This document shows, in pieces, positions 1 through 12,646 of a stretch of DNA of 64,000 nt. The notes beneath the pieces were generated by a model. It was not told the origin of the DNA and made no database searches. It saw only the letters and a list, made by a program, of their open reading frames with translations. Numbering within the stretch: position 1 is the stretch's first letter; each line of letters starts with the position of its first letter. Made by a program: the position numbers and the translations under genes. Origin of the DNA: Amphirosellinia nigrospora (taxonomy: Eukaryota > Ascomycota > Sordariomycetes > Xylariales > Xylariaceae); NCBI GenBank assembly GCA_004123355.1, contig SCHM01000002.1:9831569-9895568 (forward strand), written 5' to 3'.

Positions 1-3000
1 TGGAGCGGAGTCGGTCGATTGCGGCTGGATCTGCTTCAGCGCACTATTTTGCGCTTCTTTTTGGAGGGGCGCTAAGGATGGGAACTTCGCTCCGGCTACG
101 ATTCCGCATCATTATTATATACATATTAGTAGATGAATAAACATGGTTTCTGTCTGTACTGTATCAGATCGCAAGAGTTCTCCCTCGCGGCCAACGCGAA
201 AACAGCCAGCTCAGCTTCCGATGATGTGCCCACATACAGATGTGACAATTTGACGTGTCGTATCTTGATTTCTCCTCCTTTTCTAGTGACCATGTTTTCA
301 GCTCGCACCAGTTCTCTCGTCACAATGACAACCTAGCTGCTGCCAAGGAACACACTACTAAGTGGACTCTGTCCTTGCATACGCACATTATGGGAGAAAC
401 CCATGAGGCTATGTTTCTCCGGGTTATACTGTAATTGCTTACCGTCTCTCCTGACAAAACCAGGTGTCAAGTCACAGCAGGAATTTCATGTTGAAGGTTG
501 AACGGCGTGTGTAGGAGGTCCTCGGATGCAGCAAGGTCTAGACAGCAAGGATACCCCCGGTACCACCTTCTATCTTCTTCGGGATATCTTGGGGCCCAGA
601 GCTGTACATAGTCGTGTAGTAAGAACCCTGCTTACTGGTAGCTGCTACTGTGTCCTTCAGCAATCAGGCTGTCATTACCATGGGCATTCTAAGCACACAT
701 GAAAAAGCGGTAGTATACATCGAGGACCAGGTGACGGCGACTCAGATGGAGCGATCTAGTCTCCTCTTGTGGATAGGACAGGCCCCTAGTTAGAATAGTA
801 CCAAGACTACCTACATTGTGTATCCGTGCCGTAGTGTAGGTAGCTGCATCCGTGGTGCGGCAGGCCATTGATTGAAATTTCGGAAGGGATGCTGCATGTT
901 GCAGTCCATTTTCCGAACATGGGTCTGGTCACTTGAGCATTCGAGGGGACTGTACGGCACTGGACAGATCACAGATGATGGTGCCAAGACTGACGCGCTG
1001 GTAGATACACATATTAAAATGACAGATGCTGAGAAGATAGATCCCCCGCATAGTACTGACTTGGATGCATGGCATGGCATAGCATCAGACTCAACAAATT
1101 GCACTTGCGAGAGGGTGTCTGTGTGACAGACACACTGCTATGAGACATTGATCATCTCTCGACTTTCTTTTCCTTGTCGCCACGACGCGATTGGACAGCC
1201 TCGATCTTGGGATGCGTGGTTCTTTTTACCTAGGGTTAGCTCTCACTGGGGCGGAAGATGGGTACCGATACGGCAAGAAGTTAAAGTTGTCCATGATCGG
1301 ACAAGGCTCGCCGTAGACCAACAACGAACAACACCGGAATCGCAACTCGACTATGTAGGCAACCCGAGCGTTAGAAGAAAAGCAACTGTACACTAGTAGT
1401 GCGAGGATTGGTGTCTACATGATTACAGGACTGAAGATGACGCTCAGTACAGCAGCGGAAGCGTCCAATTTTAGAGCAAACAGTCTTGCCGTAGGCATTA
1501 CCCGACTGACTTCGTGGCAGGGAGAGCTTGTTGAACAACAGGGGGCCAAGAGAGTGAAAATAAAAATAAGCATTGTGTGACTGACACCACCAACTTACCT
1601 ACACCGTCAATCAAAAGCTGACAGGCAAAATGGTCCTGGTCCTGAAGAACGCCGCAGGCGCCAGTGCCCATGCTTTCTTCCTGGGTACTTCATCCCACAC
1701 CTCTCCATGTCTCTGCCCCCAAGGCCCATCAACAACCACCGACCGAAGGGGGAGAAAGATAGCAAGGTTGACGGCCATGGCTGCCTTGGCTACTGCACTC
1801 CGCCAGAAAACCCCAGAGGCGTCCAAAAGCTGGTGAGATGGAGGCAACCAGATCTGTGCGACAAATCTACGATGCCATGTGTGTCCATGCGTGGCGTCTA
1901 CACTAGGAACTCAAAGTCTATACCCTTGGGATCTTGGCGTAACCTTGGATTGTCTAGGCACCTGCATGGCGCATACCAGGGTCAGTCGAGATGCTACAGC
2001 ATGTCGTGGGGTCAAATGGTATACGGTAACAGTAACATGTCATGAGCTATAGCTCTACTGTGTATATAACCGCACATGCTCCATATTGTTATCTAGACTA
2101 TTTCGCAGCATTTCGCCTCTTTAGGCGATTCATCATCATCCCCATCATCTATATGACTATATTCGAAGTGTATGTAGTCGAGAGTGGGAGCACAGTAAAG
2201 TAAAGGTGCAGCCAGACGATGCCGGTAACCGGGATGCAGTACAGTATAGGTGTTCATCCGCTGAACTCGAGGAGCAGATCCAAGAATGGAAGTGCCCGCG
2301 TTCTTTGGCCCGCAATTGGGGTTCCCGATGTTGAGGTTAATTGATTTGCTCGGGACCGCGGAGACATGTCATTGTCTAGATTGTGTCGCATGTCTCGGGA
2401 AGATGCAGACTTCGACGAGTTTTCCGGGGCCGTGGTGAGCCGGACCTTTCATTTGATCATATCGTATGGAGTATGACGCCGGGATAGGAGTATCATTATA
2501 TTAAGTGTGTGTGTGTGAGGAGAAGAGAAGGTATCCTCGAGTCTCTCCCAACACTCCCCACGTCACGCGCCTTCGCCAGCTCCATCCCGGCGGCCAAGCT
2601 ACCCATGAGAAGGACCCGGCCGCTGAGTCTAAGTTAGTGTACTTGGTGTAGGGGCTCGATGGACCCATCCACTCTCAGAGTCTAGACTTCCTGCAATCCT
2701 TGGCTGAAAAGGAGAGTGTTTCCGAGTGGAGTGCACTACCGAATTGGCTGGCGCTTGAGCAGTCTACCGGCACCATGGTCGTAGGCTAGCTACATAGTAG
2801 TATGGACATATAGTATTGTACTAAATACCAGTAGTAAATAGCCTACTATACAGTGCTTACTTATCTCGAACCCTTTCGAAGACTCGTTGCTGAAGAACCC
2901 CTATCTTTCTCACGTTCAACCTCGGCATCTCTTATTGATCTACAAACGATTTTGGAGAGGAAAAATGAATGGCTTTGGTAGGCAACTACGTTGAGTTATG

Positions 3001-6000
3001 AACGACATTGACCGTTCGTTTATTCAAATTGAAACTCCAGGCAAAACGATCTAATTCATACTGTACAAGGGTTAGTAGACGCAAAGTAATACTGCCAAGA
3101 TCCCTGTCAAGTGACTTTAAACCTATCAGAATCACCAATAATGCCATTCTTTTTCGGTATCATCCGTGTTACTCGGAGCAATACGAAGCGTCTAATCCTT
3201 GTCGTTACCGAAATAGCACGCAGGATTGCCCAGCGTACTTTATCGTTCTCGATCCCCTATTCCAACATAGGGGAACTTGTGGTTCTTGTAAACAGCACCT
3301 ACCAGTCTGCCGGTATTACAGCACCTCTCTTCTAGACCAACTATACTAGACCAAGTTCCATTTCCCCAGCTAGCCAAGTATACCTAGTGCCGGGGATCTG
3401 AGAGCAAGCCACCAGCACCGAAGACTAGATGTGGCTGCAGGAGCCGCTCCGCATGGCTCGAGAACGATGCAACCTCATATCGGGCATAGATCCCGTCAAT
3501 CACTATGGAACGATCAATTTACAAACATACGTTGGGTAGTATTAACACCTGACCTAGATAGGATGCAACATACTGTACAAAGCCAACAATAGTTATATCC
3601 ATCTCAACTTATGTGCATGATGCACATACACATAGGTTGTGTACACAACAGTCGGGCTCGCAAGCTGGATTATGACAAATATTTACATTTCCCGCCAGGG
3701 GTATGGCGCCTATCACCCTCTGTTTCTTTCTCTGCGAAAATTGCGTCCAAGTACAGGTGCGTGGGTAGATTTTTTTCGAGCAGGGTAGACATCATGGCTG
3801 CCTTGGTGGAGGTGAAGCATCTGCGTGCCATGGATCGGGAAAAACCCAAAGGATTCTTCAACATAACATCCATCGCTGTCATGCTGCAGGTCCTCGTCCG
3901 CAGTGTCGGGTCGTAATTCGGTTGGCGCACAGCATGAGAGTCTTGTGTGGCAACAGCACAAGGGAGCCTCAATCACGCCCGTTCCCTCTAAAACTTCCGA
4001 AACGGTTTTTCATGGCTGCTTATGGCTTTCGGTAAGAGTTCCGAGATAGAGACCCCCCCGCCGCCAGATCAAAGACTCCACAACGGAGAACTTTGGTTTG
4101 GGGGGGGGGGGTTGCTTCGTCGATCAACCGAGTCCTATCGTGACCCCCACAAGTGACGTTGCTTGCGATTTCATTCAGCACCCCACGATCATGCCAAGCA
4201 AGAAACAACTACACCATAACATTACTCAATGTCCATATTGGGTAACACCGTCAATCTCTTTGCCGTTATCACCAAAGGTGAGCATACGCTCTCTTCATGC
4301 AACAGCAAAGCCTGTTAGCGACATGGTGTCCTCTTTCTATCGCGAGATCCATACATTGTTGCAAAAGTTCTAGAACGGAATTTGGAGTCGTTAAGCGCCA
4401 AGATGCTCTGTTCGGCGGTTCAATGGGGTCGGTAGGTCGCGTTCCGCGGTGATTTACGTCCATATACCGTCTAGCATGCAGTGAATATGAAATTCCAAAT
4501 ACTATCCTTGTGTTGGTTCAGATACTTGCGTGGCCCATTATAAGGGATACCTAACTACGGACCACATGAGAAAGTAGATCTGTGGATATTTTTACTGCTG
4601 AGATCGCAAGGGAGAAGACACGAGGGACCAAGATGGGACTCAGTGATGGGCAGGGAATTCCGGAAGCTCCCAGTGTCCCGAGACATGAGCTAGTGCCACA
4701 CCTATGAATCCCTTGCATGAGGGTAGTTTCACAAGTTGACTGTATGTCTAAGACCTCCGTTCACTAATCAAGGGCTAAAATAGTGCCGGAGACTGTTGCT
4801 ATTGCCAACGAGGCAATCCAGGTCTAAGAGACACCTCTATAGACATGTCTCTCGGGCCGACCCAATAGCATTAGCAGACAGACATGCTAGTATTGGTAAA
4901 GCCGGGGAATATGCTCATACCTCTGGCAATATTATGCATCTTGTCTTAACTCAGCTTTTGACTCATAAGTTTGTCGTAATATCATAGGTGTAACTGTATG
5001 AATGAGTGACCCTGTGTGTGTATGGTGAAGCTCTGTCGATTTACCGGCATCCTGTATGTCATGGGACTTATGAACATAGAGCGCGCAAATTAACTATGCG
5101 GACTATATGAGGGGAGTTTTGTGAGAGTGATACACACTTAAAGACTTGCATCTTGGAAGTGAGATTTAAACAACCCTGCTCTCTTGTGTAAACGCCCGCC
5201 GAAGCCAAAACCGAAGCCCCTTTTCTATCTAATTATCTCAGTATTGCGTCTTGGTCTGTGGCGCCTTGCGGTCACGTTAGGGAGGCAACTATGGAGTTTG
5301 AGGGACATCTACTATTCCGTAGAAACATCAAGTCGTATAGTCCGCTCTTTGCTAGTCGAAACACGGGATCTCTATGAGGTTTGACCTGAATTCTGTCGTG
5401 AAGAATGAAGATAGCTTACTTCTGCTCGGTGTTGAGATTGGTGATAACTTCCCATCTGGAACATGCCCACATTGGTTGCTTAGAAGACAAACCAAGTGCG
5501 CAAGCATAAGGGTCCTGAAATGAATGAACGTTGAGGCATGACATTGCACACCTTTAAAATCAGAAGATAGCCGCCATAGTAGAACCGACAGGTATGAATA
5601 GAGAACAGCTCGCTATGTCTCATGTTATTTGGTAGGCATGAGGTGCTGTGTGGTAGCACCCTTAAGATGTTAAACATGCTCGATCAATTAGCTAAATTGC
5701 GTGATAGATCTGTCTAGATTATCTGAAGCTACTATAAGATAGCTGCTCGGCCTCTGAATACATACAATCCGTGGGCTAGAGAGATCTTGGATTGAACAGG
5801 CCAATCTCTATATGCCTATAGAGTATAAATGATGAAAGCTTGATATAACTACCTGTCTATCTACATTACCTAGTATGAGAGTGACGAGCTCAAACCTATC
5901 CTAGAGTATTACGTAGCTTGCATGTAGCCTCGGTCTTGATCAAGCTATATTTCACAACACACACCTACACACATACTGCAAGAACATAGTATCTAGAGAA

Positions 6001-6653
6001 ACTTACAATAAATAACCGGGAAGCCAGACTCTACGTAAACCAGGGCCAGTGATACTCACCACAACTCCCAGCTCTGCTATTATATCCACCAGCCGCCTCC
6101 TCGTACCAGAGTGGGGGCAGGACCCTACCTGGTCAAAAGGCAGGTAAATAAACTATAAATCCTAGTTAACCGCTAGCGAGTCAGTAAATCGCCGAACGAT
6201 ATAAAGTGCTTTTAGCCCGCCGCCGTCTCTCTCGGTTCCCGCACACTAGCGTCAGGCTAGGAGGGATGGGAAGGCTACGCGGCTATCCATTCGAATAGCT
6301 CGGCTATTGAGGAGACGACCGATGAACATGAGTGGTGTGCGTGGTTATACCTCGTCCATTTTCTCTCTCTAGGTTTCCGCGGCGCACATGATGGGTTGAG
6401 ATGAAAGACTAGTCTGCATGAGCTGGAATGTACAATTGACACACTATTCACTATTCACTAGATTCAAAACGTACCGTAATCTTGTCGCGAGAAGGAAAGT
6501 ATAGACAGGACGGTGCCTTGTGTCTTTTTGTTAGCAAGAAATTGGTGGTGAACTATGAACGGGGCTGAACGTGGGAGATGGTAGAATCGCGTTGGGACGG
6601 CATCGAAGAAATCACTAAGCGGCTGAGGAGACCAGGCAAGGACGTAGTCTAGT
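1..6653. other. Gene-poor region, no supported gene
   Basis: Both strands contain only short ORFs (about 110 codons at most) with no recognisable domain, no convincing splice-joined exons and no signal peptide or membrane pattern. Visible low-complexity items are a short GT run near 2505-2516, a C7 run near 4052-4058 and a G12 tract at 4100-4111. Base composition drifts AT-rich around 5.6-6.2 kb. I see no terminal repeats or transposase fragments. Confidence 0.6.
4100..4111 (+). repeat. G12 homopolymer tract
   Basis: Twelve consecutive G residues, about 40 bp after a C7 run. The tract lies in non-coding sequence. It is the longest mononucleotide run I noticed in the window, and its length is likely uncertain in any read set. 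Confidence 0.8.
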
Positions 6654-8241
6654 CTATTCTTGATTTATTCCATTATCATAACATGCATTAATCATCATCC
6701 CAAAGCCTACGACTGATGATAGGGCGTGCTTGGTCCCAAGGCCATTGATGGCGTTCTTGTATTTCTGGAGCGAAATCAGCCACCAGCTGCAGCCACCTAT
6801 AGCCACGATGGCGGCAAGGGCTGCGAGGAGCACGCCCAACAAGCCGCTCCTCCATAGCGAGACGCCGCCTTTTTCTTTACCCAATATCATCCCCACTCCG
6901 GCGCCTGCTCCTATGACGAGCATGACGGAAAGCGCCACATGGTACCTCCAGCTCTGATGTCTTGCATATCGCCTGAAAACGGGGAAAAGCCCGAAAACTT
7001 CGATACTGAAAAGGGTAAGGCTGAAGACCTGCCCTGTGGAGGGAAGTCGTGATGCCAACACGGTCGAAGCCATGAGGGCGGCGTTCGTGGAGAGGGAGGC
7101 GGGAAACTTGACACCCACGCCCCCGAATAATCGTAAAAAAAGATGTTTATGGTTAACAACCAGAAAGACATAGCCCAAATGCTGTCGGACGAGGTCGAAC
7201 GCGTAAGAGACTTGAGAATGGGCGACAGCCTAACAAAGTGGAATATATAAGAACGGCTGACTTGATGGTGCCCAACGTAGACTTGTGCGGCCGCCCGGGG
7301 CGGGGGACAGGGCCCTTTGTTTGGGCTCGTCGGACGTGTCGTTCACAAGGCGGGTTGCACTACTCGCCTGGGACGTCCCCGTCTGGAGAGAGAGAGTAGA
7401 GCTGGACCGGCCCATAGCGGCCTGGGGGTAGGCACGTTCGGTAGCTGCGAGGCTAGTCACAGAACCGGCAGCGGAGGCGGATAGACCCATGACAGAGGAT
7501 GGTGGGCGATCGCGTCGGCTCGACTGCTCCGTGGCGGCGCGGTTGCGGTTGCTGCGACGTCGCTGCAATGCCTCATCCTCATCTTCCTGGCCAACCCAAT
7601 TGTCCCAAACCAGCCAGCCAACGAATGTGGCGAAGCTACCCCAGCCCACGACAGAGACGGGCGACACACGCTCTTGGAAGATACCAACGAAGCAGACTAC
7701 GAAGATGGTGACGGAGCAGACCTGCTGGAGAATGACGCTTATGTCGGCGACAAGTGGCCAGAACTCATAGGGCTGGAGACGGGGATTTCGCTGCAGGTTC
7801 TCGAGAAACGTGGCCTGGTCGGTGTAGTTGTCGGGGTCTATAGGGCGACTGATTAGTGAAATGGAGGGAGGAACCGCACAGAGAGGCGAGAGGCGAGAAG
7901 CAGGAGATACACACATGACTGCTTAACCCAGAGCAGCTTCTTCCAGTTGCGCCTCCTTCGCCGGCTCCTGCTCCGGCTGTCGAGCTTGGATCTCGTCTGC
8001 CGCGGCCGCAGCTCGCTTGCCGAGTCATGGGCAGTCGAGGCATGGCTTCCACGGCGCTGGTCGGCTGCAAAGCTGAGGGCGAGGGCGACTGTGAGGGCAA
8101 AATGGAGGCGAAGGCGTCTTCGGGAGCGAGATGTGAGCGAGCCGAGCGAGGCGACGACAATTCGATGGGCGCCGTAGCCGAGCGCGTCAATGTCAAGCCA
8201 GGGTACGGCCCGTCGCGTGAGAATGATGGTGGGTCGGCCAT
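6654..8241 (-). CDS. GPI2: GPI2 / PIG-C, subunit of GPI-GlcNAc transferase (several frame breaks)
   Basis: PIG-C/Gpi2 is a multi-pass ER membrane subunit of the complex that adds GlcNAc to phosphatidylinositol, the first step of GPI-anchor synthesis. Recognisable family blocks in order: KLLWVKQ near 7925-7945; PDNYTDQATFLENLQRNPRL straight after an intron at 7838-7914 (GTGTGT donor, CTATAG acceptor, joining as WVKQ-SYPDNYTD); a hydrophobic block ending FVVCFVGIFQERVSPVSVV; a Ser-rich loop; and the C-terminal hydrophobic half with KFPASLSTNAALMASTVLA and FGLFPVFRRYARHQSWRYH. The proposed ATG at 8241 opens a Ser/Pro-rich N-terminus, but at least one frame change is needed before KLLWVKQ. Further breaks lie around 7260-7310, at 7229-7230 (one base short) and at the C5 run 7120-7124 (one base short inside the YSGGVGVKF motif). 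Family assignment is secure; the exact start is not. Confidence 0.85.
7838..7914 (-). other. Intron of GPI2
   Basis: 77-bp intron with a GTGTGT donor at 7914 and an AG acceptor at 7838. Removing it restores the conserved SYPDNYTD block. Confidence 0.8.
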
Positions 8242-11200
8242 GTTTGACCCGTGACAGCGGCAGATTGTGTTCGTTACATAAAAAACTACAAATACCGAAG
8301 AGAGATGTAAAGGTGTTATCGCCGACGGAATGAAGCCGGTCGGCCTTATGCAATGGCACTAACAAGGAAGATAAGGTATGATCGGATGTTAGTGGGTCCA
8401 CACCCCGCTGCCAAGCCCACCAGTGTTCAGTATCGATATTGCCCTGAGCAGTAGCAAGGTTCTTGCAAGGTTATGTTTGATAACCCTTCATGCTACCAAA
8501 CGCACAATGACATCACGCTATACACTACAGTACTTCCAAGTTCTCTAGTAATCATCATAACTGAGGACATTGAAATATACCAAGTTCATACCGAGGCGTA
8601 ATTACAAAGATACAAAGAATGATGTATCGAAAGTATACAGCATCAGTATAGGCATCAGCGTTGACGCCGCAAATTATCCTCTCTGTCAACAGACCAGGGA
8701 GTTGGGCCATTCAAATTAATTGCACCATACGCCGACCTTGTAGGCTCATGGCAAAATTACATTTTATATGTCGATTATTATAACCATATAAGAACAATAG
8801 GAAAGGGAACGTAGCATTCTAAACCCCTATATTGTAGTCCCCAAGAGGGTTCAGCAACCCAAAAGTCCCTTTTTTTCGACCCTAACTTACCTAATCCGCA
8901 TTCAGCAACAACTTTCGAACAGGGCCGAGAGAACGAATCCTCCGATCCCGCGATCCGACGAGGAAAATAGCATAGCGCTAAAGCCATTACAGTATGGCTT
9001 CGCCAAGTTTACCTGTATACCATATATGAGTGGGCCATTTGAACGTCTAGACCAACGTTTAGGCCAAAAGGACCTGCCTCTTCCCGTCTTGCTGGTGGAG
9101 GACTTGCTGTGTAACCGGGGACTTATTATCACTCCTTTTCAAGCCAAGCAATCTTGCTCGCCAATGCCCAAGCATGCAATTGGAATCTATGAGTCTCAAA
9201 TTGGGATATTGTCAGCACGAATGTCTCAAGAAACGAGGGGGCTGCTTACGAGCACTTGCAGGTTGTGATGCGACTGAAATTGGGAAACCCAAGATTTCCT
9301 GTCTGGTCGAGAGAAACACTTATGCCAATAGGCTCCGGGGTCTACTGAAGCCAATAAGCACGTACTTTAGGCTGCAACCTTTCGCAATAGGGGCACTGCA
9401 TCCGAACTATCATCGGGTATTCCTAGAAATACGCTGTATGTGTAAGCTGAGACATAAGCTCGACTTGGGAGGGGCGGCGAGGCGAGGAGAATGGAATGTC
9501 TTGTCTATGATTCACAAGTCGCAACAACTCTATTGGCCGAGCCTGGATAGTCGATTGTTGCCGAGCGAGTAATACTGCTTGTGCCCCCATCTGAGCTTAA
9601 ATTAGCAACTCAGACCATTGACACTGAAGAAATAATCGCCTGTCTGGTGAATGGCAGTCGTCGGGTTCCGATACATCTCCGACGATACACGGAAAAATAG
9701 GCGGTGGAAGCACTGATCGACAACCTTGTAGTGGGGTTTGTTGAAGGAACGGCAAGTTTCCATCAGGAATGGACTAGCATAGAAATCCTCGCATTGGTTA
9801 CCATCATTGAGTTCAACGGAACGGACACCGAGGTGTCAGCTTGTTTCAACATCTCGGCGAGTCACAACAACATGGCGTTCTGTAAGTTAGGAAACTAAGT
9901 ATTGTAATTTATGTCTATCATGACAACATTATCGGTTAAGTAAACAGGTAGGCGTTGAGTATCACTTTCTCCAGATCTCTGATCTGTCAACGGCAACAGA
10001 TGCAGTGGTGTAGCTGATCATAGCCCATAACCTTGCCCTTCATTCATATCGCATCACCAGAATATAGATTTATAGTATCGATCTATAACCATTGTACCTA
10101 TTTCCCTCACGGGAAATGCCTTACTTATCTGCTGTGCCTCGACATACATGTGAGGCAACTAACAGTATGCTTTGCCAACAACTTCAAAGTCGCAGCATGG
10201 TAGAAAAACAGATATAATAGGGAGACAGACCCCGCCTTGATCCAGTCTAATTGGCCGAATAACCTCCAGCTAAGACCTGTTGGGTCCGCCGTGCCAAGCT
10301 AACGGTGCCTGACGGGCTTGCCGGATACGAATACAAGAAACCCCCATTGAGGCAAACGAAGAGCAATGAAGGTATACCATGGACGGGAGCCAAGACGCCA
10401 TCTCGATATTCGATGGGGCAATCGGCATGCAAGCACATGGCAGATGAAGGTGCTTGGCGGTCTAAGCCCTCAGTGTTCCGTCAGCGGATTGTCAGCTCCC
10501 TACGCGTCAATGTGTGTGTAAAAGGTAGCATATCAAGAAATGCGGCCGTACATGTAGGCAGACACGCGTATACACTCTAACACTTTATAAATCAATGCCT
10601 TGCACAGAGACCTTACCTAGGTACCTTAGGTAGTGTACTGCCCGTTAGCGTTTCTTTTTGTTCCGGCAGAAAGGGACCCCCCTCACCCCTCCATCCGCAC
10701 CAACGAACGGGATGCCGGTCCACCGTCCTGAAACTGTGACGCCCTCGTTAGTAACGCGCTTGTTATCTGGTGCGCTGCCTGTCTACACTATTGCCCACTG
10801 TCTGTTGTCTGTGGGAAGGTAGGAGGTACTATGCAGGCACAGCTCTACTTTTATTACCCTTTTACAGCGTCGGCCACCATGTCGACCTCTACATTAATTT
10901 CCGGGGAAGGTGGGGGATCGTATACCTGTGCAGACCTGTGTAAGTGTAAGGGGGCCATGAATGATTGAATGTCTTGCAGGCTACCTACACCTACACTACA
11001 CTACTGGCGCCGGAACACTGTAACACTGCCCTCCCCCATCCCTGCCCATGGCCGTCTGCCGATGCCGAAAATGAATGCTAGTCTGCTTTATTATTGCGTC
11101 AGATAGGTTTCTACCACCACCAAGTAGAGTAGCATTCACGTGCATCCCTAGCTAGAGGCAAGAGCGCGAGCGCGGTACTTGGATGGATCCATATATATGA

Positions 11201-11865
11201 TACATGTCACCTGAGTTGGTAGGGACGACAGGATCGACAGGATCTCACTGGAGGCGTTCTTACCTACATAACATACCTTACGACATACCTGCCTACATAC
11301 AACATCCTCATACATTTACCCAAGTACCTACTATTGGTGCCACCGACCTGCTCAGGTATTATTCATCTTCAATTACTTGACAATTCGCACTCGCACAAAC
11401 ATTCGCGCACCACTCATTCTCATTCCCTTCTCTCTCTTTCCTCTCGGCCGAACTACTAAGTCCACCTCTTTCACTCCCCCTTTCGCTTGGACTCGTTGGC
11501 ACTTTGTACATTACATACCTTACACATCCTCCGGTGTAGGCTACCGACATACAAGACACCCGGCAGATAGATCGCCCCGTCCCATTCGTTACATTCCACC
11601 CTCTCTACCTTTGCCAGCCTTTTGTCCATCGGTATTTTAGCCGTGCTAGTGGAATTCACTTGTGAACAACCAAGGGATAGCACCGCCAGACGAGCATATC
11701 ATTGGCTACTTTCTTTATTTGGAAGTGTCTGCGCGGCGTACGGCGCCCCTCATCATTAACTGGTCATTCCTTGGGTTCGAGAGGCACTCACTCTTCTACC
11801 TCCTTGTTGGCAATACATTCAGTCCTTCTTATTTTCCCACTTCACAACCTGCAGAACCGCCCGTC
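8242..11865. other. Intergenic stretch, no supported gene
   Basis: No recognisable coding region on either strand. It contains TAGGTA/TACCTA-type motif clusters (10611-10633 and about 11260-11300). A pyrimidine-rich run at about 11377-11470 is the probable promoter/5' leader of the next gene. Confidence 0.55.
11377..11470 (+). promoter_or_regulatory. Pyrimidine-rich tract upstream of the 11866 gene
   Basis: Strongly CT-rich sequence about 400-490 bp before the proposed ATG at 11866. CT-rich stretches are common just upstream of transcription starts in filamentous fungi. Its use as a promoter is inference. Confidence 0.3.
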
Positions 11866-12646
11866 ATGAAGTTAACAGCTGCTGTCTTCTTCTTGGCGTG
11901 CTCATCTTGTGCCGTCGCGGCACCGATATCCATGGTACTGGACAAGATCCCCAGCCGAGTTGACTCATTGAACTCTGGCCTGCAACAAGAGCCAAGGATC
12001 AAGTTGCCAACCAAGGCGTCAATCCAAATACCAGTACCTCGCAAAGTTTCAGAGAAGAAAGGGTCAAAGGCACAGCGGATACATTCTAGCAATGTCCGAC
12101 CTCTGCGATCATCTCACGGCATCGCCTTAACAGCACCAAAGAAGCCCCCTCGCAAGCCCAAGTCTTCCTACATAGCTTCGATAGCCAATCGTTTGAAGAA
12201 TAAGACCCGTTTTCCGATTCAAGCATTGTCAGGGAAGAGACGAGGGCCAGTAGGGGAGATTGGGAACTGGAAGCGACTATTGTTGAATCAGAGACCAAGG
12301 CTTCGAAGGAAGCATATATCTTGATCCCCTCCTTTTCAACCGATAAGTCAATCCACTATCGCCGGGTGCGAATGTGCACAGACATGCTTGTAGTAGGTCT
12401 GGCACTCGGCGTCATTGCCATGATAGTTGTTATCGAGCTGTGGAAACCAGCCGCCGCAAGGTAAGGTTCGCCCTATAGGGAATTAGTACAGCGCTAAACT
12501 TGCTCTTCAGATTTCGCCGCTTCCGATATGGCCATGGTCCAATCCGCTTAGATGATTTAGATGTAACGAGCCGAGAGGTGCGGGTACGGGAACCGTATCT
12601 CTCTTGCGGACCGATGCCCGAAGCAAAAGTTGAGAACAATCGATAA
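11866..12646 (+). CDS. Unrecognised signal-peptide protein with one membrane segment (one frame break)
   Basis: I do not recognise the family. The chosen ATG at 11866 opens a classic secretion signal (MKLTAAVFFLACSSCAVAAP); an upstream in-frame ATG at 11662 would bury it. The signal is followed by a basic, Lys/Arg/Pro-rich stretch of about 120 residues. That frame stops at 12324. From about 12230 a second frame becomes the sensible one: an acidic stretch, then a strong hydrophobic segment (MLVVGLALGVIAMIVVIELW) at about 12385-12444, then an intron at about 12461-12511 (GTAAGG donor, TTCAG acceptor) and a final exon ending FRRFRYGHGPIRLDDLDV...ENNR with TAA at 12644-12646. The three parts give a protein of about 250 residues, predicted lumenal or extracellular with a short basic cytosolic tail. 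The join near 12230 needs a one-base correction. Function unknown. Confidence 0.5.
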
